A DNA stretch of 64,000 bases from CAZKCI01 sp964584165 (GCA_964584165.1 CAZOYW010000011.1:20910-84909), one strand, 5' to 3'. Positions 21,341 to 30,340 are shown, counted from the first letter of the stretch. Program-made: numbers and translations. The notes: generated by a model not told the origin, from the sequence alone.

Positions 21341-24121
21341 TTTTTTGCAGTTACTGATTACTTCGTTAAATACCCGCACCTCGTAGATCCTTGCGGACGG
21401 GTCTCCGTTGGTCTCAAGGACCTCCACCCGCAGGCGGTCCGCCGAAACCGTCGGGAAGCGCCGGACGTTGAGGCGCATCCAGTTATCTTGCGCCTCCGCC
21501 ACCGTCTTCCACCCCTCCCCTTCCGGGACCCGCAGGAGGTATCTTTTCACCGTGCGCGGGGAGCGGGGCTCCCCCTTTTCGGGCGGCCGGTCCAGGTCAG
21601 TGTCGAAGGTCAGATAGACCGCGTTGAATTCGGTCGGGCGCGGGAAGGAGAGCTCGAGCCACTGCGGAAGGGGCCGGGCGGGGTCGGAGACCCAGAGGCG
21701 GCCGGAGCCGCCCTCCGGCCAAGCGATCCCGTCGATCGCCTCCCCCGGCCCGGTCCCGCGGTAGAGGAGGGGCGGATCGAGGACGAATCCGTAGAGTCCC
21801 CGGAAGGCGCCCGCGCTCTCCCAGCCCATCGGGCGCACACCCCGGACCGACCAGGGGGCGCCCTCCCGGGCGATCTCCCAGGAGACGCCGGGCACGGCGG
21901 ACGCCCAGATCCAGTAGTGGGTCCCCGGCTCGAGCTCCGCGGCGAGGGGGAAATCGACCCAGCGGGGGCCGCCGGGCGGGACCGCGGCCGAGGCCGTCGC
22001 CAGGTCGATCCTCTCCGGAGGGAAAGAGGGGGGGAGGCGGGAGCGGTCCACCTCGAACTTCTCCCAACCCGGTCCGGGGCGCAGGCCGATCTCCACGCGG
22101 ACCGGTTCGGCGCTCCCGGAGCGGAGGAGGAGCGAGGCCCCCTTCAGGGATTCCCCGGTCGCCCGGAAGAGCATCGCCCGCGGATAGTTCAGGGGATGGG
22201 AGCGGCCGGAGGGGAGGCACTCCTCCCGTCCGTAGGCGAGAGCGGCGGCCCAGGAGGAGGCGGAGGCGCGGCAGGCGCGGGCGAGGTTGGCCGGATCGGG
22301 GGGCGGTTCCGGGAACCGCGCGTCGTTCCGGATCAGCTCGGACTGGAGGAGGCCGACCGATCCGGCCAGAAGCTCGCGGGGCGTCATCCCCCGCCGGGCG
22401 CAAAGGGCCGCTGCCGTGCCGGCGGCCTGGGCGCAGGAGGCGATCGTCCCCATCACCCGGGTCGAGCCGAGGGCGACGTGGCTGGCGCTCAGGTGGCGGC
22501 CGGCGAAGAGGAGGTTGTCGAGCGAGCGGCTGTAGAGCGAGCGGAAGGGGATGGCGTAGGGGGAGACGAAGGTCTGCTCGGTCGCGAACCCCGGGTCGAA
22601 GATCCCGCGCGGCGGGTGGAGGTCGATCGGCCAGCCGCCGTAGGCCACCCGGTCGGGGAAGAGGACGGCGGACTGGACCTCCCACTGGGTGAGGACGTGG
22701 TCGCCCACGAGCCTCCGGCTCTCCCGCTTCCCGAGGACGGTCCCCGCCGGGGAGAGCTCGAAGCGCGCGGCCTTCTCCCGCAGCGCCGGGCAATGGTTCT
22801 TCACGTGGTCCCAGACGCCCCAGACGGAGCGGAGGAGCTCGTCGCGGATCTCCTCCGCCTCCCCGATCGGGTCGAGGTCGCCGGCATAGGCGATCCACCA
22901 GAAGTCGTGCGCGAGGCTCTCGTGCTCGCGATGGGGGAGATCGGCGCAGAAGGGGAAGGAGTGGGCCCAGGGCGGGCGGACGAAGGGGGCCCGGGAGGCG
23001 GCGGGAGAAGGCTCGAACTTGAGGCTCGCGCCCATCACCCTCCGGTCGCCGACCGCCGGGGCCAGCGACTCGCTGAACTCGGAGCGCGCCTCACGCCCTT
23101 CGCGCCACTCCGCCCCCGCCGCGACCGCGAAGTCGCCGTCGCCCGAGCAGTCGACGAAGACCCGGCCCCCGAGCGCAAGGCGGGTCCCGTTGATCACGTC
23201 GCGGGCCGCGGCGGAGACGATCCGCCTCCCTTCCCGGACCGGATCGCAGCCCCGCCGGTTCAGGAAGAGGTCGATCCCCTCCTCCTCGTCCACCGCCTCC
23301 CGGAGCGCCTCCTCCCAGGACCCCCGGCGGGCCGCCCGCCGGGAGAGCTCCTCCATCAGCCCGGTCTCCCGGGCGTAGCGGTTCCGCCCCAGGGCCTCGG
23401 CCCCCTGGGGCGCCACCGCGACCTCGCTGGAAGCGTTTCCCCCCAGGACCGGCCGGTCCTGGATTAGGGCGACCGAGGCCCCTTCCCGCGCGGCGGCAAG
23501 TGCCGCGCAGACGCCGCCGATCCCTCCGCCGACGACGACGACGTCGTAGGAGCGGGACGAGGGGGAAGGCGCGGGCGGAGGGAAGAAGCGCCGGCGGAGC
23601 GCCGCGAGAGCCTCCCCGGAGTCGGGGGGCGTGAAAGCGAGGTCGGTGGTGAGGTAGACGGCGTCGCAGCGGCCGTAGGCGCCGGTCAGGTCGCGCAGGG
23701 CGAGACGGTGGCGCCCCGCTTCCAGTTTCGCCTCCCCGACCTTTTCCCACCCCCAGCCGGGAAACGGGCGGCCGCCGGCGGCGGGCGAGAGGGCCCGCCC
23801 ATCCACGGAGACGGAGAAGCGGCCGGGATCGCAGCCGGGGAGCCAGTTCTTCGAGCGGGCCCAGACGGCCCAGAGGCCGGATCGGCCGAGCTCGAACTCC
23901 GTCCCCGCCTCACCGACCGGCCTGACCCCGCCGGCGGCAAGGAGGTAACTCGAGCCCACGGCGTCGAGGAACTGGGAATCGACCGTCCAGCCCCCCTTCT
24001 CGGGGAAAAGCTCGGCCTCGAGCCAGACTTCCTCCGGCGGAAGCTCCTCTCCGCGGAGAAGGCCCGTCCCCGGAAGAAGAAGCCCCGCGACCACGATAAT
24101 GTTCGCGATCAGCCGAGGCAT
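21311..24121 (-). CDS. Secreted FAD-dependent oxidoreductase with flanking beta domains
   Basis: 936 residues from ATG 24121 (signal peptide MPRLIANIIVVAGLLLPGTG). An N-terminal beta-sandwich (about 27-170) precedes a Rossmann FAD site 'YDVVVVGGGIGGVCAALAAA' (about residue 195). It then shows the FAD-dependent oxidoreductase (PF12831-like) signatures 'GGNASSEVAVAPQG', 'FVDCSGDGDFAVAAGAEW' and 'NLLFAGRHLSASHVALGSTRVMGT'. A C-terminal discoidin-like region ('ARIYEVRVFNE') follows. The substrate is unknown; relatives are often near polysaccharide-degradation genes. It lies 52 bp downstream of the sulfatase-fold gene on the same strand. The last residues (KKSDQSSVTDH) are encoded by the 7-bp repeat tract, so the original C-terminus was probably nearer 'VFNEVIS'. 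Confidence 0.8.
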   Translation of the reverse strand: MPRLIANIIVVAGLLLPGTGLLRGEELPPEEVWLEAELFPEKGGWTVDSQFLDAVGSSYLLAAGGVRPVGEAGTEFELGRSGLWAVWARSKNWLPGCDPGRFSVSVDGRALSPAAGGRPFPGWGWEKVGEAKLEAGRHRLALRDLTGAYGRCDAVYLTTDLAFTPPDSGEALAALRRRFFPPPAPSPSSRSYDVVVVGGGIGGVCAALAAAREGASVALIQDRPVLGGNASSEVAVAPQGAEALGRNRYARETGLMEELSRRAARRGSWEEALREAVDEEEGIDLFLNRRGCDPVREGRRIVSAAARDVINGTRLALGGRVFVDCSGDGDFAVAAGAEWREGREARSEFSESLAPAVGDRRVMGASLKFEPSPAASRAPFVRPPWAHSFPFCADLPHREHESLAHDFWWIAYAGDLDPIGEAEEIRDELLRSVWGVWDHVKNHCPALREKAARFELSPAGTVLGKRESRRLVGDHVLTQWEVQSAVLFPDRVAYGGWPIDLHPPRGIFDPGFATEQTFVSPYAIPFRSLYSRSLDNLLFAGRHLSASHVALGSTRVMGTIASCAQAAGTAAALCARRGMTPRELLAGSVGLLQSELIRNDARFPEPPPDPANLARACRASASSWAAALAYGREECLPSGRSHPLNYPRAMLFRATGESLKGASLLLRSGSAEPVRVEIGLRPGPGWEKFEVDRSRLPPSFPPERIDLATASAAVPPGGPRWVDFPLAAELEPGTHYWIWASAVPGVSWEIAREGAPWSVRGVRPMGWESAGAFRGLYGFVLDPPLLYRGTGPGEAIDGIAWPEGGSGRLWVSDPARPLPQWLELSFPRPTEFNAVYLTFDTDLDRPPEKGEPRSPRTVKRYLLRVPEGEGWKTVAEAQDNWMRLNVRRFPTVSADRLRVEVLETNGDPSARIYEVRVFNEVISNCKKSDQSSVTDH

Positions 24122-24173
24122 TTTCAATCCGTCACCGCGTCCTATCGCGCGGACCCAAGACAAGCTCAGCGGT

Positions 24174-25580
24174 TCACTGAAGATACCCCAGCGCCTTGAG
24201 CTGGTCGCGGACGCCGGGGGAGACCTCCGACGGCCCGGGAGCGGGAGCGAGACGATCGCCCCGGGCGCGATTCTCCCGCTCCCTCTCTTCATGCACGGCC
24301 ATGATCCTTTTCACCTCATCCGCCCGGGACGCGGAAAGGTCCGCCTTCTCGCCCGGATCGCTTTTGAGATCGTAGAGCTCCGCCCGGCCTTCCCGCCGAT
24401 CCACGATCAGCTTCCATTCCGGCGACCGCAGGGCGGCGATCTCGTTCAGGTTGTCCTCGACGAGATCCCATCCCTTCTCTCGCGGGGCGAACCAACTCCT
24501 CCCCTGGCAAACTCCCGGCGGAAGATCGAACCCCAGATATCCGGCCAGCGTCGGGAAGAGGTCGATCAGGGCGACCTGGCCTCCGGCGACCGCTCCCTCG
24601 GCCACGCCCGGACCGGCCATGATCAGGGGGATGCGGACCGTCTCCTCGTAGCAGGTCTTCCGATTGGGGCCGATCTCATCGTTCAACTGCCCGTGATAGA
24701 CCTGACCGTGCTCGAGAAACTGCTCGCCGTGGTCGGCGAAGACGACCAGGAGGGTCTTGCCCGCGATCCCCCTTTCCCGCAACCCCTCCCGAAGGCGCCC
24801 GATCTGCGCGTCGGCGTAGGCGATCCCGGCATCGTATTGGCGGACGATCTGCGCCATCTCGGCGGGCGGGATCTCCCCTCGGGCAGCCCGCTTCTGCAGA
24901 TCCAGCCAGGGATAGTCGCGGCCGAGGTAATCCCGGTCGGCGATGCCGAACGCGGAGCGGTAGGCCGGCGGGGGGCGGTACGGCCAGTGGACGGTATGGG
25001 CGTGGAGATAGTGGAAAAATGGCCGGCCGGATCCGCCCGAGGCCGCGGCGAGGCTTCGGTCAACCAGGACCTTGATCCCGAAGGTCCCCTCCTCCCAGCG
25101 CTCGAAGCCCCGGTCCAGGCCGAAGTCCCGGGAGACCCAGCCCCCGTCGCTGAAAGCGGCGGTCTCGTAACCGCGGCCGGCGAGAAATCCGGCGAGGGTG
25201 AGAACGCCGGCGGGGAGGGGGCGGGTCCGCTGCAGGTCCATGGAATAGGAGTGCATCCCGTGGGTCGAGGGATAGAGAGAGGTGAAGAGGGTGGTGATCG
25301 AGGGGAGTGTCCAGGTGGCGTTGGCCACGGCCTGCTCGAAGCGGAGCCCTTCCCCGGCGATCCGGTCGAGATGGGGGCTGGTCTGGCGGGGGTAGCCGTA
25401 GCAGCTGAGGTGGTCGGGGCGGAGGGAGTCGACGCAGACGAGGATGACATTGGAACCCGGCGCCGGCCGCAACGCCGGGGGACGGCAGGCGCCGAGGACG
25501 GCGGCGGCCAGGAGCGCCGCCGCGAGCGGGACTCGATCCAGCGGCGGACGACGAGATCGGAACGAAGGCGAGGCTCTCAT
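24174..25580 (-). CDS. Sulfatase-fold lipoprotein (alkaline phosphatase superfamily), Thr in place of the formylglycine Cys
   Basis: 468 residues. Start ATG 25580; signal peptide with lipobox LGAC near residue 30. Alkaline-phosphatase superfamily metal motifs are present: 'VCVDSLRPDHLSCYGY', 'VVFADHGEQF' and 'YEETVRIPLIMAGPG'. The nucleophile region reads NATWTLPSITTLFTS, so Thr occupies the place of the formylglycine Cys/Ser in C-x-P-S-R, and the Arg is missing. It therefore more likely transfers or hydrolyses phosphoglycerol or phosphoethanolamine-like groups than sulfate esters. The C-terminus 'DQLKALGYLQ' is shared with the paralogue at 30341. It precedes the FAD oxidoreductase in the same direction. 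Confidence 0.85.
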   Translation of the reverse strand: MRASPSFRSRRPPLDRVPLAAALLAAAVLGACRPPALRPAPGSNVILVCVDSLRPDHLSCYGYPRQTSPHLDRIAGEGLRFEQAVANATWTLPSITTLFTSLYPSTHGMHSYSMDLQRTRPLPAGVLTLAGFLAGRGYETAAFSDGGWVSRDFGLDRGFERWEEGTFGIKVLVDRSLAAASGGSGRPFFHYLHAHTVHWPYRPPPAYRSAFGIADRDYLGRDYPWLDLQKRAARGEIPPAEMAQIVRQYDAGIAYADAQIGRLREGLRERGIAGKTLLVVFADHGEQFLEHGQVYHGQLNDEIGPNRKTCYEETVRIPLIMAGPGVAEGAVAGGQVALIDLFPTLAGYLGFDLPPGVCQGRSWFAPREKGWDLVEDNLNEIAALRSPEWKLIVDRREGRAELYDLKSDPGEKADLSASRADEVKRIMAVHEERERENRARGDRLAPAPGPSEVSPGVRDQLKALGYLQ

Positions 25581-25628
25581 GAAAGGCGGGGCGCACGGCA
25601 CGGGAGACCCCCGCAACGGCACCTCAAT

Positions 25629-25670
25629 CGAATTATTCATGGAAAAGGCGGGATTTCCATGAATAATTCG
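25629..25670. repeat. TTCATGAA palindrome, copy B
   Basis: 17-bp perfect inverted repeat (25629-25645 and 25654-25670) with AATTATTCATGGAAA arms. It ends 4 bp before the pyruvyl transferase ATG and lies between divergent genes. Confidence 0.85.
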
Positions 25671-25674
25671 ACCC

Positions 25675-26985
25675 ATGGACGTCTCGATCCTCAACATGTC
25701 GCTCGACGCCAACAAGGGCGACCTCGCGATCGTCGAAGCGACGCTTGACCTGGTCCGGGCCGCCTTCCCGGGAGCGAGGGTTGCCCTTTTCAACCACGAC
25801 TACTCCCCCGAGGAGGTCTCCGCCGCGGGGGCTTTCCTTTTCGTCAAGCGCCTCGGCTTCGACCGCCTCTACGGCTCGCCCTTCCCCCGCGTCCGCGCGG
25901 GGGGCGCTCCGCTCCGGGAAACCGCGCGAGCCGCCGCCCGCCTCCTTGTCTCCCTCTGGGCGCTATGCCTCCTTGCCGCCCTGCGGCGACGGGCCCTCCC
26001 CTTCCTCCCCCCCTCCTACCGCCCCCTGGCGGAGAGGATCGCCCGCTCCTCGCTGGTGATCATGAAGGGGGGAAGCTACTTCTATTCTCACGGCGGCTTA
26101 AAGCAGCTCCTTTTCCTCTACCGGATGTTCCTGATGGGGCTCGTCGCGATCCTGCTGGGGAAGAGGGTCGTCGCGCTCGGCCACTCGGTCGGGCCGATCA
26201 ACGGCCGGACCGCGCGCGGGCTCGCGCGCGCCCTCTTCTCCCGTTTTCACCTTCTGGCGGCACGGGAGGAGATCACGCGCGATTACCTTCTCCGGGAGAT
26301 CGGCCTCTCCCCGGAACGGGTGACGCTGATACCCGACCTCGCCTTCCTCGACGCCCCTCCCCCGGGGGGAGGATCGGAGACCGGCGGCGCGGCGCTGAAA
26401 GAGCTGGCCGCACTCCCCTCCCCCCGCATCGGGATCACGGTGCGCCACTGGCGCTTCCCCGGTCGCCGCGACCCGGAGCGGGCTTACCGTGATTACCTCC
26501 GGGCGGCGGCGGATTTCACGACGCGGGCGAGCGCCCAGCTCGGGGCGACCTGCGTCTTCATGCCCCACGCCCAGGAGGACATCCCGGTCGCCGAGGAGGT
26601 CATCCGCCTCGCCCCGGGGGGAAGGAACCTCATCCTCCGCGGCGACTTCCACCCCCGCCTCCTCCGCCGCATTTACGGAGCGATGGACCTCTTCGTCGCC
26701 ACCCGGGCCCACTCCGGCATCTTCGCCCTGACCACCGGGACCCCGGTCCTCCTCATCGCCTACGAGGTCCCTAAAGGGTTCGGGATCTTCGGCCCGATCG
26801 AGGGAGCGGAGTGCGTCATCGGCATCGACGACGTCACGGCGGACAAACTCCTCACCCGGGCCCGACAGATCCTTTCCGATCGGAAAAAGATGAAACAAAT
26901 AATCGGCGAGAAGGTAGCGGCCGCGACCAAAGCGCTCCGGTCGACGGTGCCGACCCTTCTGCAGGCGGCGATTCAAGACGAATAA
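25675..26985 (+). CDS. Polysaccharide pyruvyl transferase family protein
   Basis: 436 residues. The PS_pyruv_trans fold is recognisable: N-terminal 'NMSLDANKGDLAIVEATLDLVR', a 'VIMKGGSYFYSHGG' Gly-rich loop, 'GHSVGPINGRTARGL', 'REEITRDYLLREIGLSPERVTLIPDLAFL', 'GITVRHWRFPG', and the C-terminal 'LFVATRAHSGIFALTTGTPVLLIAYE' that binds the donor in CsaB/WcaK-type enzymes. It would add pyruvate ketals, or act as a related glycan-modifying enzyme, on a surface polysaccharide. The ATG is close behind palindrome B with no good ribosome binding site visible. First of a plus-strand glycan group (25675-34585). Confidence 0.85.
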   Translation: MDVSILNMSLDANKGDLAIVEATLDLVRAAFPGARVALFNHDYSPEEVSAAGAFLFVKRLGFDRLYGSPFPRVRAGGAPLRETARAAARLLVSLWALCLLAALRRRALPFLPPSYRPLAERIARSSLVIMKGGSYFYSHGGLKQLLFLYRMFLMGLVAILLGKRVVALGHSVGPINGRTARGLARALFSRFHLLAAREEITRDYLLREIGLSPERVTLIPDLAFLDAPPPGGGSETGGAALKELAALPSPRIGITVRHWRFPGRRDPERAYRDYLRAAADFTTRASAQLGATCVFMPHAQEDIPVAEEVIRLAPGGRNLILRGDFHPRLLRRIYGAMDLFVATRAHSGIFALTTGTPVLLIAYEVPKGFGIFGPIEGAECVIGIDDVTADKLLTRARQILSDRKKMKQIIGEKVAAATKALRSTVPTLLQAAIQDE

Positions 26986-27102
26986 CCCGCTTTCATTGAT
27001 CGATTTCTCGGACTGCTCCTGGCTATGCAGGCCGGCTCTGTGCTGTTTCGGGGGACTGTTCCCACAATCCTTTGCCCGGGAGCATGTTGCGCTATCGTAA
27101 AA
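26986..27102. other. Intergenic stretch before the hairpin array
   Basis: No gene and no convincing promoter found. The sequence after the pyruvyl transferase stop is unremarkable until the hairpins begin at 27103. Confidence 0.5.
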
Positions 27103-27361
27103 TCGGACATCTTTTTTCCGATCGGAAGGAAACTGTCCGAATCCGCGGCGGAAGGCGAGAACGCAAACAACGTGATGCTGCAAGTCCTTCGCCCGAAAAT
27201 CGGGCGAAGGACGATCCGGCAAGCGCAGCGATCCTGCAAACCTTTCCGATTCGCGAGCGAATCGGAAAGGCGATACTACAAGTCTTTCCCCCGCTTGAGC
27301 GGGGGAAAGACGGTACTACCAGTCCTTCGCCCGCCCCAGCGGGCGAAGGACGATCCGGCAT
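27103..27361. repeat. Array of five hairpins with a conserved 10-nt linker
   Basis: Hairpins at 27103-27140 (imperfect, centre TTCCGATCGGAA), 27184-27212 (13-bp stem, AAA loop), 27241-27270 (14-bp), 27282-27311 (13-bp, TTGA loop) and 27322-27351 (13-bp, CCCA loop). The last four are separated or flanked by 10-nt linkers of consensus GATNCTRCAA: gatgctgcaa, gatccggcaa, gatcctgcaa, gatactacaa, ggtactacca, gatccggcat. Arm sequences differ between hairpins but stay perfectly paired. The last linker abuts the TTG start of the glycosyltransferase at 27365. Confidence 0.85.
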
Positions 27362-27364
27362 ATT

Positions 27365-28600
27365 TTGAAGATCGTGCTGGTCAACAAGTTCTTCTACCTC
27401 CGCGGGGGATCGGAACGGGTGATGTTCGACACCGCCCGCCTCCTCGAATCCCGCGGCCACTCCGTCCGCTTCTTCTCCATGGCCCACCCGGAGAACCTCC
27501 CCCATCCCGACTCCGTCCACTTCGTCCCCTTCGTCGACCTCCGCGCCCCCTCTTCACTGTCGCAACGTCTGCGGACCGCCGGGCGCATCCTCTACTACCG
27601 CGAGGCGAGGAGAAGGTTCGCCCGCCTCCTGGACGAGTCCCGGCCCGATCTCGTCCATCTCCACAACATCCACCACCAGATCTCCCCCTCGATCCTCCCC
27701 GAGATCAAAAAACGCGGGATCCCTTCGGCGATGACCCTCCACGACTACAAGCTGGTCTGCGGCACCTACCGCCTGGAGCGGGGAGGGAAGGTCTGCGAGG
27801 AGTGCGCGGGGGGGCGCTACTACCGCTGCCTCCTCCGCCGCTGCCAGGACGGCTCGCTCGCCAAATCCGCCCTCACCGCGGCCGAGATGTACCTCCACCA
27901 CCGCCTCCTCCGCCTCTGGCCGATGATCGACCTCTTCGTCTCGCCGAGCCGCTTTCTCAAGGACAAGCTCGCGGAGATGGGCTTCCCTGGAAGGATCGAG
28001 GTCCTCCCCAACTTCGTCGTGTCCGAGGCGTTCGCCTCGGACAGCGTTCCCCAACCGGATCTCTTCCTTTACCTCGGACGCCTCTCCCCGGAGAAAGGGC
28101 TCTTCACTCTGCTCCAGGCCTTCCAGCATCTCGGCGCCCGCCTTCGGATACTCGGCGACGGGCCGATCCGAGGGGAACTGGAGCGGGCGGCGGCCAGACT
28201 CGCCCCCGGGCGGGTCTCCTTTCTCGGCCACCGACCCCGGGAGGAGATCGCCCGGGAGCTCGCCGCCGCCGCCGCGGTGGTCGTCCCCTCGGAGTGGTAC
28301 GAGAACAACCCGATCTCCGTCCTGGAAGCATACGCGGCGGGGCGGCCGGTGATCGGGGCGCGGATCGGGGGGATTCCGGAGCTGGTCCGGGAGGGGGAGA
28401 CCGGGCTCACTTTCGAGTCGGGAAACGCGGAAGAGCTGGCGGGAAAGATTTCCTTCCTCCTCGCCCATCCGGCGCAAGGGGAGAAAATGGGACGGGCGGG
28501 ACGAGCGACGGTGGAGAAGATTTTCGATCCGGAGAGCTATTACGGGAGACTGCTGGAGATCTATGAATCCTTGCTCGGGAAATCCCGCCGCCGGGGGTAG
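27365..28600 (+). CDS. Glycosyltransferase family 4 protein
   Basis: 411 residues from a TTG start (27365), giving a proper N-terminus 'KIVLVNKFFYLRGGSERVMFDTARLL'. GT-B fold: acceptor domain with 'HLHNIHHQISPSIL' and a Cys pair (CEECAGG) in 'GGKVCEECAGGRYYRCL' often found in this subfamily; donor domain 'LYLGRLSPEKGLFTLLQAF', 'RILGDGPIRGELE', and 'VVPSEWYENNPISVLEAYAAGRPVIG' with the EX7E-like site. It transfers a nucleotide-activated sugar in surface polysaccharide assembly. No Shine-Dalgarno sequence is visible; the start directly follows the hairpin array, which may control its translation. Confidence 0.9.
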   Translation: MKIVLVNKFFYLRGGSERVMFDTARLLESRGHSVRFFSMAHPENLPHPDSVHFVPFVDLRAPSSLSQRLRTAGRILYYREARRRFARLLDESRPDLVHLHNIHHQISPSILPEIKKRGIPSAMTLHDYKLVCGTYRLERGGKVCEECAGGRYYRCLLRRCQDGSLAKSALTAAEMYLHHRLLRLWPMIDLFVSPSRFLKDKLAEMGFPGRIEVLPNFVVSEAFASDSVPQPDLFLYLGRLSPEKGLFTLLQAFQHLGARLRILGDGPIRGELERAAARLAPGRVSFLGHRPREEIARELAAAAAVVVPSEWYENNPISVLEAYAAGRPVIGARIGGIPELVREGETGLTFESGNAEELAGKISFLLAHPAQGEKMGRAGRATVEKIFDPESYYGRLLEIYESLLGKSRRRG

Positions 28601-30239
28601 GCCGGGACTCCGCCTTCGCCTTTCGGGCTACGGCGGACAGGTGCGTCCCGGCGGCCGTTCCACGCCCGATCGCACTCGTCCGCCGGAGCGCGGGTCGCCT
28701 CGAGGCTGCGACCTCGCCGCCCTGCTTTTGGTCATCGCCCTCCTCGTCCCGGTCGGCCTCCTCAACCGCGGCCTCGCCACCGACGACGCCTACATCACCT
28801 ATCGCTACGCCCAGAACCTCATCCGGGGCGAGGGTTTCGTCTACAACCCGGGCGAGCGGCACCTCGGCACCACCTCGCCCCTTCTCGCCCTCCTCCTCTC
28901 GGCGGTCGGGCGGGCCTATCCCGACCTTCCCTTCTGGGGTTCGGCGCTGAGCATCCTCTCCCTCGGGGCGGCGGCTTTCTTCTCCTACCTCATCCTCTCC
29001 CGCGCCAGCGCCACCCCAGCCGGCTTCCTCGCCCTGCCCCTGATCGTCTTGAACCCCGTCCTGATCGAGTCGCTCGGGAACGAGACCTGCCTCCTCCTCG
29101 CCTTGATCGCTGGCCAGTACTATTTCTATCAAAGCGGGCGGCGGAAGACCTTCGCGGTTTTGGCCGCCTTAAGCGCCCTCGCCCGGGGGGAAGGGGTCAT
29201 CCTCCCCCTCCTCCTCTTCTGGTTCGATTTCCTCCGCCAGGCGCGGGAGAGGAGATGGGATCTCCGCCCGCTTTTGGTCTTCGCGGCCGTCCTCCTCCCC
29301 TGGCTCCTCTTCTCCCGCCTCTACTTCGGATCCTTCCTCCCCTCGACGCTCTCCGTGAAGATGGCGATGGCCCGCCTCCCCCACTCGCCCTGGACCCCCT
29401 TCTTCCGCGACGTGATGGAAAATCTCCCCGGCCGCTTCGGCCCCCACGGAAAGGGGTTCGCCGTCCTCTATCTCCTCTTCCTGGCCGGCGCGGCGGGGGC
29501 GCTCGCCGACCGCCGCTTCGTCCCCTTCCTCCTCTTCTTCCTCGCCTACTATCTCGGCTACGGCCTCCTCCGGGTGGGGTCCTTCCCCTGGTATCACGCC
29601 CCGGTCGCCTTCGCTCTCTCCTTCTTCGCCGCCTTCGGCGTTCAGGTCCTCTCCGCCTGGGGAGGCCGCCTCCGGGAAAGAGGAGACCCCCTCTCGTCCC
29701 TCCTCGGGACCTGGCTCCTCCATCCCCCGCCCGATTTCCGGAGCGAAAGCGCGTTTTCCGCCCGTCCCCGCTGGCCGATCTTCTTCCCTCTCGGCCTGAT
29801 CCTCCTCGCCTCCATCCTCCAGCGGGGGTTCGCCTTTTCCAATCCCCGGATCGCCCCCTACCGCGAGGCCGGGATCTGGCTCCGGGAGAACGCCCCGGCG
29901 GAAGCGACGGTGGGGATACCCGAGGTGGGTATCGTCGGCTTCTACGCCGAGCGGAGGATGCTCGACATCGACGGCCTCGTCTTCCCGGCGATGGCCGACC
30001 CCGCTCGCCTCCACAGCTACCAATGCCTGATCCGGAACTACCGGCCGGACTACATCATCTCCCAGGGGAAGTCCCCCTACCATCTCGTCCGGGCCGGCGA
30101 GGTCCACCCCGGAGTGAAGAACCTGCCCTTCCGCTACCTCGCGGCGAAGCAGTTCCGCTCCCCCGACCTCCAGGTGACGATCTGGAAGCGGGAACCGTAC
30201 AATTGCCCGATCGGAGATTCGATCGGGGACGCGATCTGA
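28563..30239 (+). CDS. Multi-pass membrane glycosyltransferase (GT39/ArnT-like GT-C fold)
   Basis: 558 residues as read. About ten membrane segments, and the GT-C signature early on: 'DDAYITYRYAQNLIRGEGFVYNPGERHLGTTSPL' (Asp pair in the first periplasmic loop, metal/donor site). A C-terminal soluble part carries 'GIPEVGIVGFYAERRMLDIDG'. It would transfer a polyprenyl-linked sugar at the membrane. The ATG at 28563 overlaps the previous gene by 38 bp, and the first ~45 codons lie in DNA resembling an intergenic repeat also seen at 31771. The true start may therefore be further in, near 28722-28728 (CTG/TTG) before the first membrane helix. Confidence 0.8.
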   Translation: MNPCSGNPAAGGRPGLRLRLSGYGGQVRPGGRSTPDRTRPPERGSPRGCDLAALLLVIALLVPVGLLNRGLATDDAYITYRYAQNLIRGEGFVYNPGERHLGTTSPLLALLLSAVGRAYPDLPFWGSALSILSLGAAAFFSYLILSRASATPAGFLALPLIVLNPVLIESLGNETCLLLALIAGQYYFYQSGRRKTFAVLAALSALARGEGVILPLLLFWFDFLRQARERRWDLRPLLVFAAVLLPWLLFSRLYFGSFLPSTLSVKMAMARLPHSPWTPFFRDVMENLPGRFGPHGKGFAVLYLLFLAGAAGALADRRFVPFLLFFLAYYLGYGLLRVGSFPWYHAPVAFALSFFAAFGVQVLSAWGGRLRERGDPLSSLLGTWLLHPPPDFRSESAFSARPRWPIFFPLGLILLASILQRGFAFSNPRIAPYREAGIWLRENAPAEATVGIPEVGIVGFYAERRMLDIDGLVFPAMADPARLHSYQCLIRNYRPDYIISQGKSPYHLVRAGEVHPGVKNLPFRYLAAKQFRSPDLQVTIWKREPYNCPIGDSIGDAI

Positions 30240-30250
30240 GGGTTTCTGAA

Positions 30251-30275
30251 TCGGGGCGAGGACGCCCCTCCCACA
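30251..30275. repeat. GGGGCGAGACGCCCC-type extragenic palindrome
   Basis: TCGGGGCGAGGACGCCCC followed by TCCCACA, a short hairpin family also found at 37772-37799, 39844-39870, 43197-43264 and 48788-48815. Confidence 0.7.
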
Positions 30276-30296
30276 CGCCGGCGCGGCGGGCCGCGC

Positions 30297-30323
30297 CTTC
30301 AGTCTTCAGCCTTCAGCCTTAAG
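30297..30323. repeat. 7-bp micro-tandem repeat (CCTTCAG family)
   Basis: Units CTTCAGT, CTTCAGC, CTTCAGC, CTTAAGT just upstream of the sulfatase-fold gene start. A TATGAT -10-like hexamer (30324-30329) follows at once, but no -35 is recognisable. Confidence 0.65.
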
Positions 30324-30340
30324 TATGATATTTTGACCGC

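Noticed and set aside
27103..27361. CRISPR array
   Set aside because: Regular spacing is present, but the conserved element is only 10 nt and the variable elements are palindromes. No cas gene is in the window.
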